From: Paralichthys olivaceus
Lineage: Eukaryota > Chordata > Actinopteri > Pleuronectiformes > Paralichthyidae
Assembly: GCF_024713975.1 (NCBI RefSeq)
Contig: NC_091107.1
Coordinates: 12,885,501 to 12,949,500 of the forward strand
Length of the DNA stretch: 64,000 nucleotides
Reading direction: 5' to 3'
Part shown: positions 1-14,054 of the stretch, in pieces
Layout of the letters: every line of letters starts with the position of its first letter
How positions within the stretch are numbered: position 1 is the stretch's first letter
Notes under the pieces: generated by a model
Told to the model about the DNA's origin: nothing
The model's input: only the letters and a program-made list of their open reading frames with translations
The model's database searches: none
Position numbers and translations under genes: made by a program

Positions 1-86
1 GACGTACTATGAGACAAGTTTGCAGATGTGTGATTTTTGCAGAGCCTGCTTCAGATCGTAATGTCTGCTGCCGTTTCCTCCTCCAG

Positions 87-3042
<2,956 letters not shown>

Positions 3043-6000
3043 CCGATATCAACAGATCAGGGTCTGCGGCCTCTAAATTTCTTTGGCAAACATTGTGTCA
3101 CATGAGAAGATGCCCAGGTCTCTGCTCACATCAACGTATCAGCAAACACGGACCAAAGACAAACCTCTGTTTACGACTCATGCTCAGATGCACACTTTAT
3201 AATGTAATCATATGTAACAAATGAAAGCAATTGTTAACCAGGTTTCGTAATTAAGCTACGCAGTAATTTTTTTATTTGTTTATGTTCCATGAGTGGCTGA
3301 GGCAGCACTAAATCTTTATCTAGCTTTCTCCGTCTGGTCACAAAGTCTCTGCATGTCTCTTTAGCGTTTTCTTTTTTCCAATCCAATCTTTATCAGGGAA
3401 ACTTTTAAAAGGTCGTGAACTCAACATCTGCTTCTCCTTCAAACTGTGTTACACATTGATGCTGCTTCTCAGTAACAGATGCATGTCTGTAAAAAAGCTT
3501 TCGAGAAACTGTAGCCTTCTCCGATTTTACTTATTCCATATTTTTTCAAACCAAAGTTCATGTTGCAGGTCCAACTCTGTTTCTTTAACTTACTTTTATT
3601 TCTATTCCCTATTACCCAATAACTTCTCAGTATTTCTGTATCTAAATCAGAAATTAATTTCTTCGAAAATCAGTGTTAACATCATACAATGGAGTATCAG
3701 GGGCACTTCAAGGGAAACAAATCTTGAGATTTCGAGAATAAAGTTGTAATTTTATTAAAATAAAGTCATAATTTTAGTCTGGGTGTCACATTAGAGCGGG
3801 AATATCCACATTTTCATATTAACTCTGATTTTTTTATTTCTATATTGTGACTAATATTCAAATGTAGCTACTGTGGGTATTATTTCATATTTTAAACTCA
3901 AGCATTTTGATTGCTGCTGCCAGACTGCAAACATAAGCTGGTCTTGTCTGCCTCTTTAAAGCAGAGCTGAATGTTTGCCATTAGCAATACCTAAAGACTA
4001 TATAGATATGTCTATGCATCACTTTGATTCCAGCAAGCTTTGAGAGATTATTATTGGCACTTTTTTACGTTTTTTAATTATATTTTATTATTAAATGCTC
4101 ACAAATGCTCTACTCATTGCAGTAGAGTGTTTTCCCAAATTACAGTGGTACTGTTTCATATTTAAAACCGTGCAACTAGCTCCCTCTGTCTGCAGTGTAG
4201 CAGAATGGTCTAAAAAAATGAGGCCATGTTGCGCAGCAGTGATGCTGAATGTACTGCATCACCCGCATGTGTTTTACATTTAATTCACTATGTTTTTCCA
4301 CCAGCAGAGGTCCTCAATGTAGAGTGGTTGCACTGGGATGATGTAATGCTCTGCCTGGTTGGTCCACACCTAAATAATTGACTTAGAAAATACAGCCTCA
4401 GTCATCCATATTTTCTAATGTTTATATATCAGATATGTGCATTTATTAGCACATGTACAGTAAATCAAGTGTGAGATTTGCTTTTTGAAAGCAAACCCTG
4501 GGTCAATTAATAAACTGAATTTATTTTTTCAAATTTTACTATAGAATCCACACATTTGACCTGTATATTTGTTGTTATTTGCAACAGTGTGACTGAATCT
4601 GAAACTGACGGATCACCAGAGTGACCAGCTTTTGGTTCACAGACGTCAGGGCTCACTGCTCCTCTCGTGCAGCCTAAGTGTCAGTTTACTCCGTCCTGCA
4701 GAGTGCAAGTCAGGCTGCTGAGCCCACTGTGTTGCAGATGAGTCGCTGCCTCTGCCAGAAGTGTCTCTGTGAACACGCGTGTCTCCCGGGTAAACATTGC
4801 ACCACCAAACTGTCATCCGCCATATGACACACAAGCCTTAAAACCAAAGCCAATGACTCACATTTCAATTTTAAATTTTTTAGAACATTTAATGTTTTAT
4901 ATTTTGTATATGAACAATTTTTTGACACTGTGCTACTGGTTTTTATACTCAACCTGTGTCATGAATAAATCATTTGGATTATGAATTGTATCTCTGAGAT
5001 GTCATGGTCACTTGTTTGGTATTTTGAATGTGAACATTATATTTCACTTAGCTGTAAAAACCTAATGGGTTTAAACTTTGAGGGATAAGTGAGCTCAATT
5101 TTTACTGTAGCACCAAAAAACTGCTTTATAAATGTCAGAATGTCAGAATATGGTGTTACAGTGATATTGTGCACCATTATTTCTGCACTGTTCTTGTACT
5201 GTGTCACCACAGGGATCCATGGCCTTATTACATTGGACGACACAGTGCCCCTGTCATGCAGTATAACTTGACTATTTCATGAAACCTATTGATGTAGTTT
5301 ATAAGAGTCAATACCAGCTTTACTGGGAGTTCCTCTCAGTATATTTAAACACAACCTGCAATCTCGCAGAAACGCGAAACAATATTTTCTTTGAATGTGA
5401 TGCTATCAACTGTGGCTGAGGCCTTATTCAAAAATAATCATGAGGTGTAAATCTCCAGTTTTCCACATTTTAGAGCTTTTTGAGCATATTATCTCTTTTT
5501 AACCCCTCATATCTCTCTGTAATTGTAATTGTTATCATATCTTCTGATAAAAAGATTTGATAAACAGTTTCTCTGAAAATATTATATTATTATATATTAT
5601 ATTATAAGAATATTATTACTGCCACCGTCAAGGCCTAACAGTAAGAAACCAAATTTAAATTCACTAGATCACTGGATTTTTATTTGGATCTGCACCAAAT
5701 TTCCCACACATCAAGATCTGTGAATTATTCTCTGAGAAATAAGTCACCTGTTCTATATGAAATGTAGCCTGAGATAAATGCAGCAACAACAATTTTTCAT
5801 ATTGAGATGTTGAAATGTTTCCTCATGGAAAATGACTTGGAACTGTTAAGTTATCAGTTAGGGTGGAGTTAAGGCGGCTGTGGCTCAGGGGGAGGGTGGT
5901 TCATCATCTAACCAGAAAAATATTTTATATAAATATAATAACATGCAAAAAATGCCTCAAAATTAAAGTAACGCATAATAATAATACATGAAAATGCTGC

Positions 6001-8627
6001 AACTCAGTAATTCACATTAAAACTGTGTGAACTAATGACTGGGTGTCTTATTAGCATGTATACCGTGCTTGTGCTCATTAGGGCACTCATGCTCCAAAAC
6101 TCCTCCTCTACAAACTGGCAGCCTTTGATTGGTTGACCTAGTGGGGTTGGCATGGAAACACTAGAATGAAGCATGCTAAATTAGGTTCTAAAGAGGCACG
6201 TCTCTCCAGAGGCTGAAGCAGACATAAACACGTACAGATCACAGAAAGCTGGGGTGGCCTCAGTGCATTATGGGTGCTGTGATAACCATAATGTGCAACT
6301 ATGTTTTGGAGCGAGGGGCCTTGTCTTCAACACAGAGCCACAGTGTTTGCAGGGAAACTCACAAACAACCTCTAAACAGACTGAGACTGCTTATGCAATA
6401 TATCTCTGAAGTTTAATTCCACATGTTCCTTGGTTTAACTTCACTTAAGGCTGTTGTCACTATCACTTACAAGCATGAAAGCCACATCGCTGGAATATCA
6501 TGTGAATGTGAACGTTGACAAAAGGCAGCATTCACAGATTGTGCTTGTTTCATTTCCCTTTTTAAAACTGCAGGAATCATTTATAGCAATGGTTTACTGA
6601 AACCACAGCATAATGTAATTTATCACACTGTGACACAATTGGAGCCCCCATAAGTAGCCTGATCTCTGCCCTTACAGGCATGATTATAAATCTGCATGCT
6701 CTTAAGGCCGCTTTTTAACCCTGAATCACAGGTGTTACCAAAAAGCAACCATGTGTTGCTGTTGTCGGAGCCTCAGGGCTAAACTGTTCTTTTCTCAGGG
6801 AGATGGTTTGGCCCTCTGTGGGCTTTATCAGCACCTGATGTGGTGAAATCCTCGTGTTTTTCTCGGGTAAATTATGGTCTTCTCTTCTCAGCTCACAGCC
6901 TCTGGCTTCCTGAAGTATACAGAGGTCTTTTTGTGTCACCTCCGCAATGCTTTTTTTTTTGTAAAAAGAAAAAAAAATCACCTTTTGTCCTTAACTTCTT
7001 CCCAGATTCTTCTAACCCCATGACCGAGACCAGCTTCTCATGCTCAATATGAGGTCTTCAGCTCCACTCTAGTAGCTTTAAGTGTTGCTTTTAAATGTCT
7101 TCTACTTGTTCTATCTTTTTGCAACATAATCAATAGTCTCTATGTTTCACATTTTATCCTGGACTGCAGTGATATCAAGCTCGTTCTAAATGTCCAAATC
7201 AAACGATCCACTCAGTCCGAGGGGAATTATTCATCACATCCAATGGGTGCGTTTCACACTAAGAATAGCAATGACACACATTCCCTAACCATTTTCCTGA
7301 TAATAAGGTATGCATGTTAAGCGTTTTCCCTCGCAGCTGATTGGCTGTGCTCTGCTGACATTCATGTGCTCTCTATTCAGGTCAGTGAGCTTGGAGTGCG
7401 AATGATGCTGCAGTGATGTTCCTATGAGGGCACTCTGAGCCCAGGCTGTAGTAAGATGCTGAGCCTCTGTGGGAATTTGTCTGCGAAATATAAACATTTT
7501 TTTTTTAATATGCATTCTTTCTGATCCTTAACCTTTCTCTAGACGACATAGTTATGTAACTTTCTACCAGAACCAATAAATTGTCCCAATCTCTTATCTG
7601 TCTGCAAACTTGCACATTATAAAATACAGAATATCATTCACAACTTAAACAGATCTCATCTTGCGAAGTACTCATATTGTTTTATTGATTAAATAGGAAA
7701 CAGAACAACATAGATGAGACTATACACACAGATATTGTTCTCATCTTATAGTATAAGTGGATAAGGATATGGATGTGTCAGTGTATGAGCTGGAGATCTC
7801 ATCCCAGCATCCTCTCTGTCTCTTTCAGCAGTGCCATTCATAATGGCTCCTGTCCGTTTTACTGGAAGGAGTTATCCACCTCTCCTCCCTCCAACCACAG
7901 TCTCTCCCATAGTTCACAGTGAGATCTAATCCAAGTTACATATGAGCCGGCTGACACAAAAGCACTGTACATTTCAACATCTTGTGCAAAAATGAATGGC
8001 ACGTTTTCTGCTACATAACATCCAGGGATAAGTGTGGAATGTAAATTTGGTCGCTGCATTTATTTATAGAGCTCCTGCTGTTATTCCCCTGACATAAATA
8101 AAAGCTAAAGGGTCTGGTTGTTATCAAAGAGACTTGCTGGAAAGAAAAGACAAAAAACATTTGAAAGTTCCTACAAAAAGTGGGAGTAACAAAAGTTAAA
8201 AGTACTGTAGAAAAGACTGGATCAATTCTGAGAGTCTGTAGGAAAAGCACCCATAGAAAGGCACTAGCCCATGTTATGAATGTGTGACTGTTCCCAGAGG
8301 ATCTTTAATCCTGCTTCTCCTTATTTGCCAATGCTGCTGTGTGTCCAGGTGTGACCCTGAACCTTTCCTGAGTGCATGTCCATTTGGCTCAGCACCAATG
8401 AGCCAGGCTATTTGCCTGAGCGCCATGTGGAGATGTTTTGTGCTTGAGTGCTGTCAGCGTCCTTGATTATGTTATTGTTGCTTATGGTATTGTGACGCCA
8501 AGAGATGGCAAGCCAAGAATTACAGTATAGAAATATGAAATTAAAAAAAGGGTGGTCATGTAGTTTGATTGGAAAAAATTTGCAGTCAAAGCCTTAATCG
8601 GTATCCTTGGTTGGTTCAGTCCATTGT
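3043..8627. other. Gene-free interval between convergent phldb2 and AMER-like genes
   Basis: I see no convincing exon here; open frames are short and lack family resemblance. The left part should hold the phldb2 3' UTR and the right end the AMER-like 3' UTR. A reverse-oriented F1 fragment lies at about 5622-5745. The rest is AT-rich unique-looking sequence with short A/T runs. Confidence 0.6.
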
Positions 8628-11600
8628 TTATTTTCTTGCGTGGGTGCTGCCTCCTGCAGCTGCAGGTTTATTGCCAACCCTGCGGACAGGAACTTTGGAT
8701 GTTGGTATCTTGGAGCGAGGGGGTTCTTTAGCTTGAGGGATTTGGGAGGCAGTGTGAGACTGTGCACCATGCTTCACAGGGATCTTCGAGTCACGTTGTA
8801 AACTGATGAGGACCTTTTGCTGGGGAGGATGCTGATTCTCCTCCAGGGTGTGTTTAAAAGCTGGCACATTCGCCTCAATATCACTGATTTTATCTTTGCT
8901 CCTTGCTGTATCATGTGAGTTGAAGTGGGGTCTCTCATATTCTGGAGTAGGTGGGTCTCTGCTTGCTTCATCATCAAACTGTTGGCTGTCCCGCACAGGT
9001 AGCTTGCCTGCTCTGCCCCCTCCAACAACAGGTATTTTGCTAAGCCCTGATGCCTTCACTTGTGGTGTCTTCTTTTCTCTGCAGGGGCCTTGGAGGTTTG
9101 TTCGTGACTCACTATGCAGTTCCTCTGTTTTGGAAGGCCTGGTCTGGGCCCCCAGGATACCTGTGCTATTTGGATTAACCATTTGGCAATCTGCTGATAC
9201 CTGTCCACTTCCTGTCATCTTAGCAGAGCTTGGGGCTTCACTTGGCCAAGGTGCAGAGGCAGAGGGAAGAGGACTGACAGGGTAAGGGGCAGGGGTAGGA
9301 GCAGAAAAGGGCTTAGATTGAGAGGTTTTAGAAGGCAAAGGAGGGTCTTTAGATACAGAAACTGGTATCTGAGCAGGCAAAGGAGGGTCTTTAGATACAG
9401 AAACCGGTATCCGAGCCAAAGGGTCTTTAGATACAGAAACTGGTGTCTGAGCAGGAGGGTCTTTAGATACAGAAACTGGGATCTGAGCAGGAGGGTCTTT
9501 GAATACAGAAACTGGTGTCTGAGCAGGAGGGTCTTTAGATACAGAAACCGGGATCTGAGCAGGAGGCTCTTTGAATACAGAAACTGGTGTCTGAGCAGGA
9601 GGGTCTTTAGATACAGAAACTGGGATCTGAGCAGGAGGGTCTTTGAATACAGAAACTGGTGTCTGAGCAGGAGGATCTTTGAATACAGAAACTGGTGTCT
9701 GAGCAGGAGGATCTTTCAATACAGAAACTGGTATCTGAGCAGGAGGGTCTTTGAATACAGAAACTGTTGTCTGAGCAGGAGGGTCTTTCAATACAGAAAC
9801 TGGGATCTGAGCAGGAGGGTCTTTCAATACAGAAACTGGGATCTGAGCAGGTGCAGAGGGCTCTTTAGAAATAGAAATTGGGATTTGAGCAGGTGAACAA
9901 GGAGCTTTAGAGCTCTGAGCCAGAACAGGAGGTGTTGGGGATGCTGTGCAAACAACAGCATGAGTAGAAGGGGCTGGAGTCAGTTTGGGAACAGGGGGCA
10001 TCTTATCTACAGAGATTGGTGCAGGAGTGGGTTTAGTTGTGGGAGGAATGTTATCTAAAGAATTTGATGATGGAGTTGGGACAGATGCAGGGCTAGCTTG
10101 AGTTTTAGTTATGGCACTCAGGGCAGAAGAAGGACAAAAATCTGGAACGGCAACAAGGGAGGGAGGGGTCTTAGTTAGGTCCATTGGGCTGGAGGTGAGT
10201 GTAGGCTTGGAAATGGCCATAGATACTAAGCCTGAGGTTGTAGTTGATGTAGGAACTGTTGTCATCTTGGAGGGGATAACTGGTGATGGACAGGAGGGTT
10301 TGGTTGTAACAGAACAGGTTGCTGATACTGGGGCTTTAGTTTCTCCTGCAGAGGAACTTAGAAGGGAAGGTTTGTAGGAAGTAGAAGTTTGCCAATTAAG
10401 ACCATTAGATGAATCTAATTTAGCAGGTAGAGGTTGGGTGAAAGCTACAGGGGTGGGAGGGCTATGCGTTACTGGTGGAGGTTTAGCAGATACAAGAGGT
10501 GGAGTTGCTACATGGGTAGGTTTACTTACTGAATCAGTTGCAGAAGGTGCTGCAAGTTCTGAAGCCAATTTGCTTGCCGTCGAGGTAAGTTTTGGACTAA
10601 CTGAGGGAGCTTTGACTACAGTAGCTGGGGTGTTCAGAGGAGCTGTGGTTGTAGCAGTGGTGGAGCTCTTTGTGGATTTATTTGTTATTGAAGAGGAAGA
10701 CATCAATGGAGCTGAAAGACTTGGACTCCTGACAGGAGTCTTTGAAAGTTCTGTTGCGGTGGGTGTAGGAGTTGATTTAATCATTACGCTGGAGGCAGAA
10801 GTAGAATCCGAGCTCAGTTTGACTGAGGGAGTTGTCAGAGTGGAAGATTTGGTCAATGTTGTGATGATTGTGCTCGGCTTGGAAATGGGTGAGGAGGTTG
10901 GAGCTGTCTTTGTCAGAGGAGTAAAGGATTGGCTGGAGGCCGTTGTGGGGAAACAGGGTTTTGCCGTAGCAGCTGTGCTGACCGAGATAGAAGTCAGCGG
11001 AGAGGAGATGGTGGGTTTGGTGAAGAGAGATGCAGATGATGGCGTGACTTCACTCACTGCTGCACTGATGGCATTGCTGGCTTTCCCCCACTCTGCCTCC
11101 ACATCAGCCATGATGTCACCACCCCCTGAGATAGAGTCAAAGGTCAGGAGAGAGGAGATGTCTGCCAGCAAGGTGCTCAGGCTGTTATCACCGGGTACCA
11201 GGGGCGGTGCAGAGACAGGTTCATCAGTTCTATTCACATTCCCTGCTGTCAACTGGGGGGTTATGGTCTCTGACGGGGTCGGAACTTCCCTGTCCTGTGT
11301 TGTCAAGCTTGTGATGGGCTCAGAGCTGTCTGTCTCTGAGCTGTCCTGTGATCGAGGCTGGAACTTGGGGGTGAGGGTGAGGTCCTCTTTGATGATTTCC
11401 ACGCTGTTGGCCCGGGACGACATGAGTAGTGGACTCGGAGGGGTATCCTCCTTGTCCTCTTTATCTTTTGAGCGGAACCTAACAGTGCCAAAGAGACCCT
11501 TCAGCCCACGACGTTGCCTACCTACAGGCTGTGACACAGTGTGGACCCGCCGGTCCCCCATTCCTCTCCGGCCACCCCTCAGTAGCGACAGAAAGCTGAG

Positions 11601-11948
11601 GGACTTGGCCGAGCTTGCCGAAGAAATGGAGGTGCGAGCAGGGGCTGCAGCCAGAACGCCATCTTCAACACCAAGTGGCTCCTCTTCTGCCTGCTCCCTC
11701 TCTTCTTGACTCACCTGTCTTTTTTCCTTGTCTGACTCTGGCTCCAAATCTGCTGCAGCCATGTATGGTAATCCATCTTGGGTTTTGCTACTGTTAACAG
11801 GTGACTTGTTGTTTCCATCACCTTTGCTTCGAATAGAAAAGATGTTACCTGGCTTGCGTTTGCCAAACAGCTTGAATCCTTTTCTGATTTTTCCACTCGG
11901 CTGGGATTCACCAGGCGGGGGGTCCATGTTCTCCGTTTGTACATCCAT
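8628..11948 (-). CDS. AMER (FAM123) family APC membrane-recruitment protein, Amer2-like, single exon, 1106 aa
   Basis: AMER proteins bind PI(4,5)P2 at the plasma membrane and recruit APC; AMER2 also binds EB1. The whole CDS is one exon, as usual in this family. Two basic N-terminal segments (about residues 20-34, KIRKGFKLFGKRKPG, and 144-163, RQRRGLKGLFG) match the lipid-binding region. The order PSGKI..FKLF.KRK..SKGDG...DGL resembles AMER2. A TFDSISGGGDIMAD motif near residue 270 matches the FDSLTGCGDI block of the family. The middle is Ser/Thr/Pro-rich and low in complexity, followed by about 15 copies of a 12-residue repeat (DPPAQIPVSVSK type). The C-terminus carries SKIP, SKIP, SQIP and SKIP motifs at residues 970, 1054, 1068 and 1079. 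At 1106 aa it exceeds human AMER2 (about 670). Start ATG lies in a purine-rich context. Family is secure; the exact paralog is not. Confidence 0.85.
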   Translation of the reverse strand: MDVQTENMDPPPGESQPSGKIRKGFKLFGKRKPGNIFSIRSKGDGNNKSPVNSSKTQDGLPYMAAADLEPESDKEKRQVSQEEREQAEEEPLGVEDGVLAAAPARTSISSASSAKSLSFLSLLRGGRRGMGDRRVHTVSQPVGRQRRGLKGLFGTVRFRSKDKEDKEDTPPSPLLMSSRANSVEIIKEDLTLTPKFQPRSQDSSETDSSEPITSLTTQDREVPTPSETITPQLTAGNVNRTDEPVSAPPLVPGDNSLSTLLADISSLLTFDSISGGGDIMADVEAEWGKASNAISAAVSEVTPSSASLFTKPTISSPLTSISVSTAATAKPCFPTTASSQSFTPLTKTAPTSSPISKPSTIITTLTKSSTLTTPSVKLSSDSTSASSVMIKSTPTPTATELSKTPVRSPSLSAPLMSSSSITNKSTKSSTTATTTAPLNTPATVVKAPSVSPKLTSTASKLASELAAPSATDSVSKPTHVATPPLVSAKPPPVTHSPPTPVAFTQPLPAKLDSSNGLNWQTSTSYKPSLLSSSAGETKAPVSATCSVTTKPSCPSPVIPSKMTTVPTSTTTSGLVSMAISKPTLTSSPMDLTKTPPSLVAVPDFCPSSALSAITKTQASPASVPTPSSNSLDNIPPTTKPTPAPISVDKMPPVPKLTPAPSTHAVVCTASPTPPVLAQSSKAPCSPAQIPISISKEPSAPAQIPVSVLKDPPAQIPVSVLKDPPAQTTVSVFKDPPAQIPVSVLKDPPAQTPVSVFKDPPAQTPVSVFKDPPAQIPVSVSKDPPAQTPVSVFKEPPAQIPVSVSKDPPAQTPVSVFKDPPAQIPVSVSKDPPAQTPVSVSKDPLARIPVSVSKDPPLPAQIPVSVSKDPPLPSKTSQSKPFSAPTPAPYPVSPLPSASAPWPSEAPSSAKMTGSGQVSADCQMVNPNSTGILGAQTRPSKTEELHSESRTNLQGPCREKKTPQVKASGLSKIPVVGGGRAGKLPVRDSQQFDDEASRDPPTPEYERPHFNSHDTARSKDKISDIEANVPAFKHTLEENQHPPQQKVLISLQRDSKIPVKHGAQSHTASQIPQAKEPPRSKIPTSKVPVRRVGNKPAAAGGSTHARK
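9336..9899 (-). repeat. 36-bp coding minisatellite inside the AMER-like gene
   Basis: About 15 head-to-tail copies of a 36-bp unit encode 12 residues each (DPPAQ[IT]PVSV[FSL]K). Two end units carry an extra two codons. Two alternating versions, AQIPVSVSK and AQTPVSVFK, suggest a higher-order 72-bp unit. Copies differ by few bases, implying recent expansion. Because the period is a multiple of three, the opposite strand stays open too and gives a false Arg/Tyr-rich ORF. Confidence 0.92.
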
Positions 11949-12204
11949 CTTCTCTCTGCCTCCCCCTTTCTCTGTATCCTCCAGTCGCTAGCTGCGGTTT
12001 TTATTCCCCAGCCAGTGGAGAGGGCATTTATTTCCTTCGTCCGTAACCTTGCTTTATCTCTGCTGCTCGGTGTGTGTCTTTATCGGTTGTCTGTATCACT
12101 CTCTCCCTCTATCTTTCCCATCCAGCCCTTTCTCCTCTATTTCTCCCTTGAAAGCCCCTCCCATTTGCCTCGTTTTTTTTTTTTTTGTCTGGCTGCTCTC
12201 CCCG

Positions 12205-12218
12205 GTTGCCATAGCAAC
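12205..12218. promoter_or_regulatory. RFX-type X-box upstream of the AMER-like gene
   Basis: GTTGCCATAGCAAC is a near-perfect palindromic RFX X-box (consensus GTTNCCATRGNAAC). It lies about 257 bp upstream of the AMER-like ATG, in a CT-rich probable promoter. RFX factors drive ciliary and neural genes. Motif is seen; function is inferred. Confidence 0.6.
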
Positions 12219-14054
12219 TGAGGAGCTAAGCAGCTTTCGTCAGCAATGCAGAGCCAGGGGCTGTCATCAACCCACCCTGAACGCAGCTTTCTCTGCCTCT
12301 CTCTCTCTCCTCCTCTGTGTCTGATGACTCTGTTTACATAAACAGCAAAGACAAATACTCCATTAATATGGCCAAATTTTGAATTCTAAATGATCTGGAT
12401 TTATATAAACATCTCATCCAGATTAATGCAGTGTGTGTCTATATGCAGCATATTAATCTGGAAGTGGAACAGATTAGATTTTATTCTAAATAGTGTTATT
12501 TTCACATCGACTTTGTCGGAGCAACCTAGAATAACCTATGCCAGTCTGTTAAAAAAAACATAAACCTACTGTTCTATAAATAGTTATTATCAAGTGTCAC
12601 TAGTGTTTCAGCCGACATCTTCATATGAGCAAAATTTTATTTTTTCAATCTGTCATGTTACTATCAGTGTGTTTAAAAGAAACAAACATTTTAAATGCCC
12701 ATCAGACAAATGTTAAAAAAACTACAATGCTTCCTGTGACAGGAAAACGTTGGTGTTTCTATAATAAAATCAAGATGTTGTTGGAGGCTGTGACCTTTTG
12801 AACATTTTCACAGAATCAACACCAGTCCTGCAGACAATGAAGCCATTGAGATTCGATTACATAACAGTAAACGAGTCAGTAGATTTCACTTTGAAGAGTA
12901 GAAGGGAAGGTGTATATAGAAGTCATTATCTAAAGCTTGATGTACCATATTGTTTTCAGGTATTTGCCATTCTGTGGGAATAAATACTTGGGCAGTAAAA
13001 GTGAATTCAGTTAAATCCGTCATGTGCATCTTGTTGCTATTAGTTTGAATCTCCTGCTTTATGTGAACAGGAATTAATGAATGATAGCAAATTTTAAATA
13101 GGTTTAACCAAAAAAAGAAATCAAATTTTGTGCAACTATTTTAAAACATTTTACCCGTTTAATGCCCAAACAAATAATTATTTATTTTACTCTCGGCCTG
13201 AATTATATTTGTCAAGATAAAGCTTGTTTCTTGTAATATCAGTGTTGTCTTCCTGCATTTAAGGACCGTGTGAGTGTTTTTAAAGTAGTCGTGAGCCAAG
13301 TAAAGGCAACTCTTGTTCATGAACAGGCTAAAGGTTGACGAACAAGTGGAACGAGTGCGGCCTCTTGTGGTGCCTCTGGAAACAAAGCATGGCACAGTTT
13401 GGCTGCAGACGGCCCTGAAAATTCACTGAGTCTGAAAATAAAGCTGCTGTCTCATCCACGTGTATTTCCTGGCCCAACTAAATCTGAGCAAGTGGGTCAG
13501 CAACCTTTGAACAAATCCCACAGTTTTTCCAGGCCATGTTAAGAAATTTGGTCTTTTGTTCTCTAGTGTTGTGTTTTAACATTGAAACAGGAGCAGTGAG
13601 AGCAAAAGGATTAAAATTCCAAGCCAACATATTGATGATGTAATTTAGATGTTCAATTCTAAATAATTTGATTCTCATCATTAACAATTCAATTATCACT
13701 GGTGTCAATGTTCATATGAGATCTACTGTTTTGAGATATCTAGAATTATATTTCAGATACGTTAAACTGCATTTCAGATATCTAAAATTGTAACAAAGAG
13801 AAAATATACCAAAGATATGTGAATTCCCTTCTGTAGTGATTGGATTTTAGATATTACTAATCAAAAGGTTACCATTGATATCTGCAATGATGAAAATCAA
13901 TATGCTAATCAGGATCACATCCCAAAATAATATGCAAATTAAGGCACATTTTTCAAAAATGGTTTATTGTCATGTCAAACTAAAGCCTCAGACTCAGTTT
14001 CCACTGTTTAATGGTCTCAACTTGACATTTAAAGCCCCCCCGCTGTGTACTTTC
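12219..14054. other. Interval between AMER-like promoter and slc51a 3' end
   Basis: No exon or RNA gene recognised. AT-rich unique-looking sequence with several GATATC/AGATATC-like short repeats near 13730-13880. The right end is probably slc51a 3' UTR. Confidence 0.5.

Noticed and set aside
9318-9896. 192-codon plus-strand Arg/Tyr-rich repeat protein
   Set aside because: Shadow of the 36-bp minisatellite, which stays open in several frames because the period is a multiple of three.
10438-11709. 423-codon plus-strand ORF, Val/Glu-rich
   Set aside because: It is antisense to the AMER-like exon; its composition is the mirror of Ser/Thr/Pro codons and shows no family resemblance.
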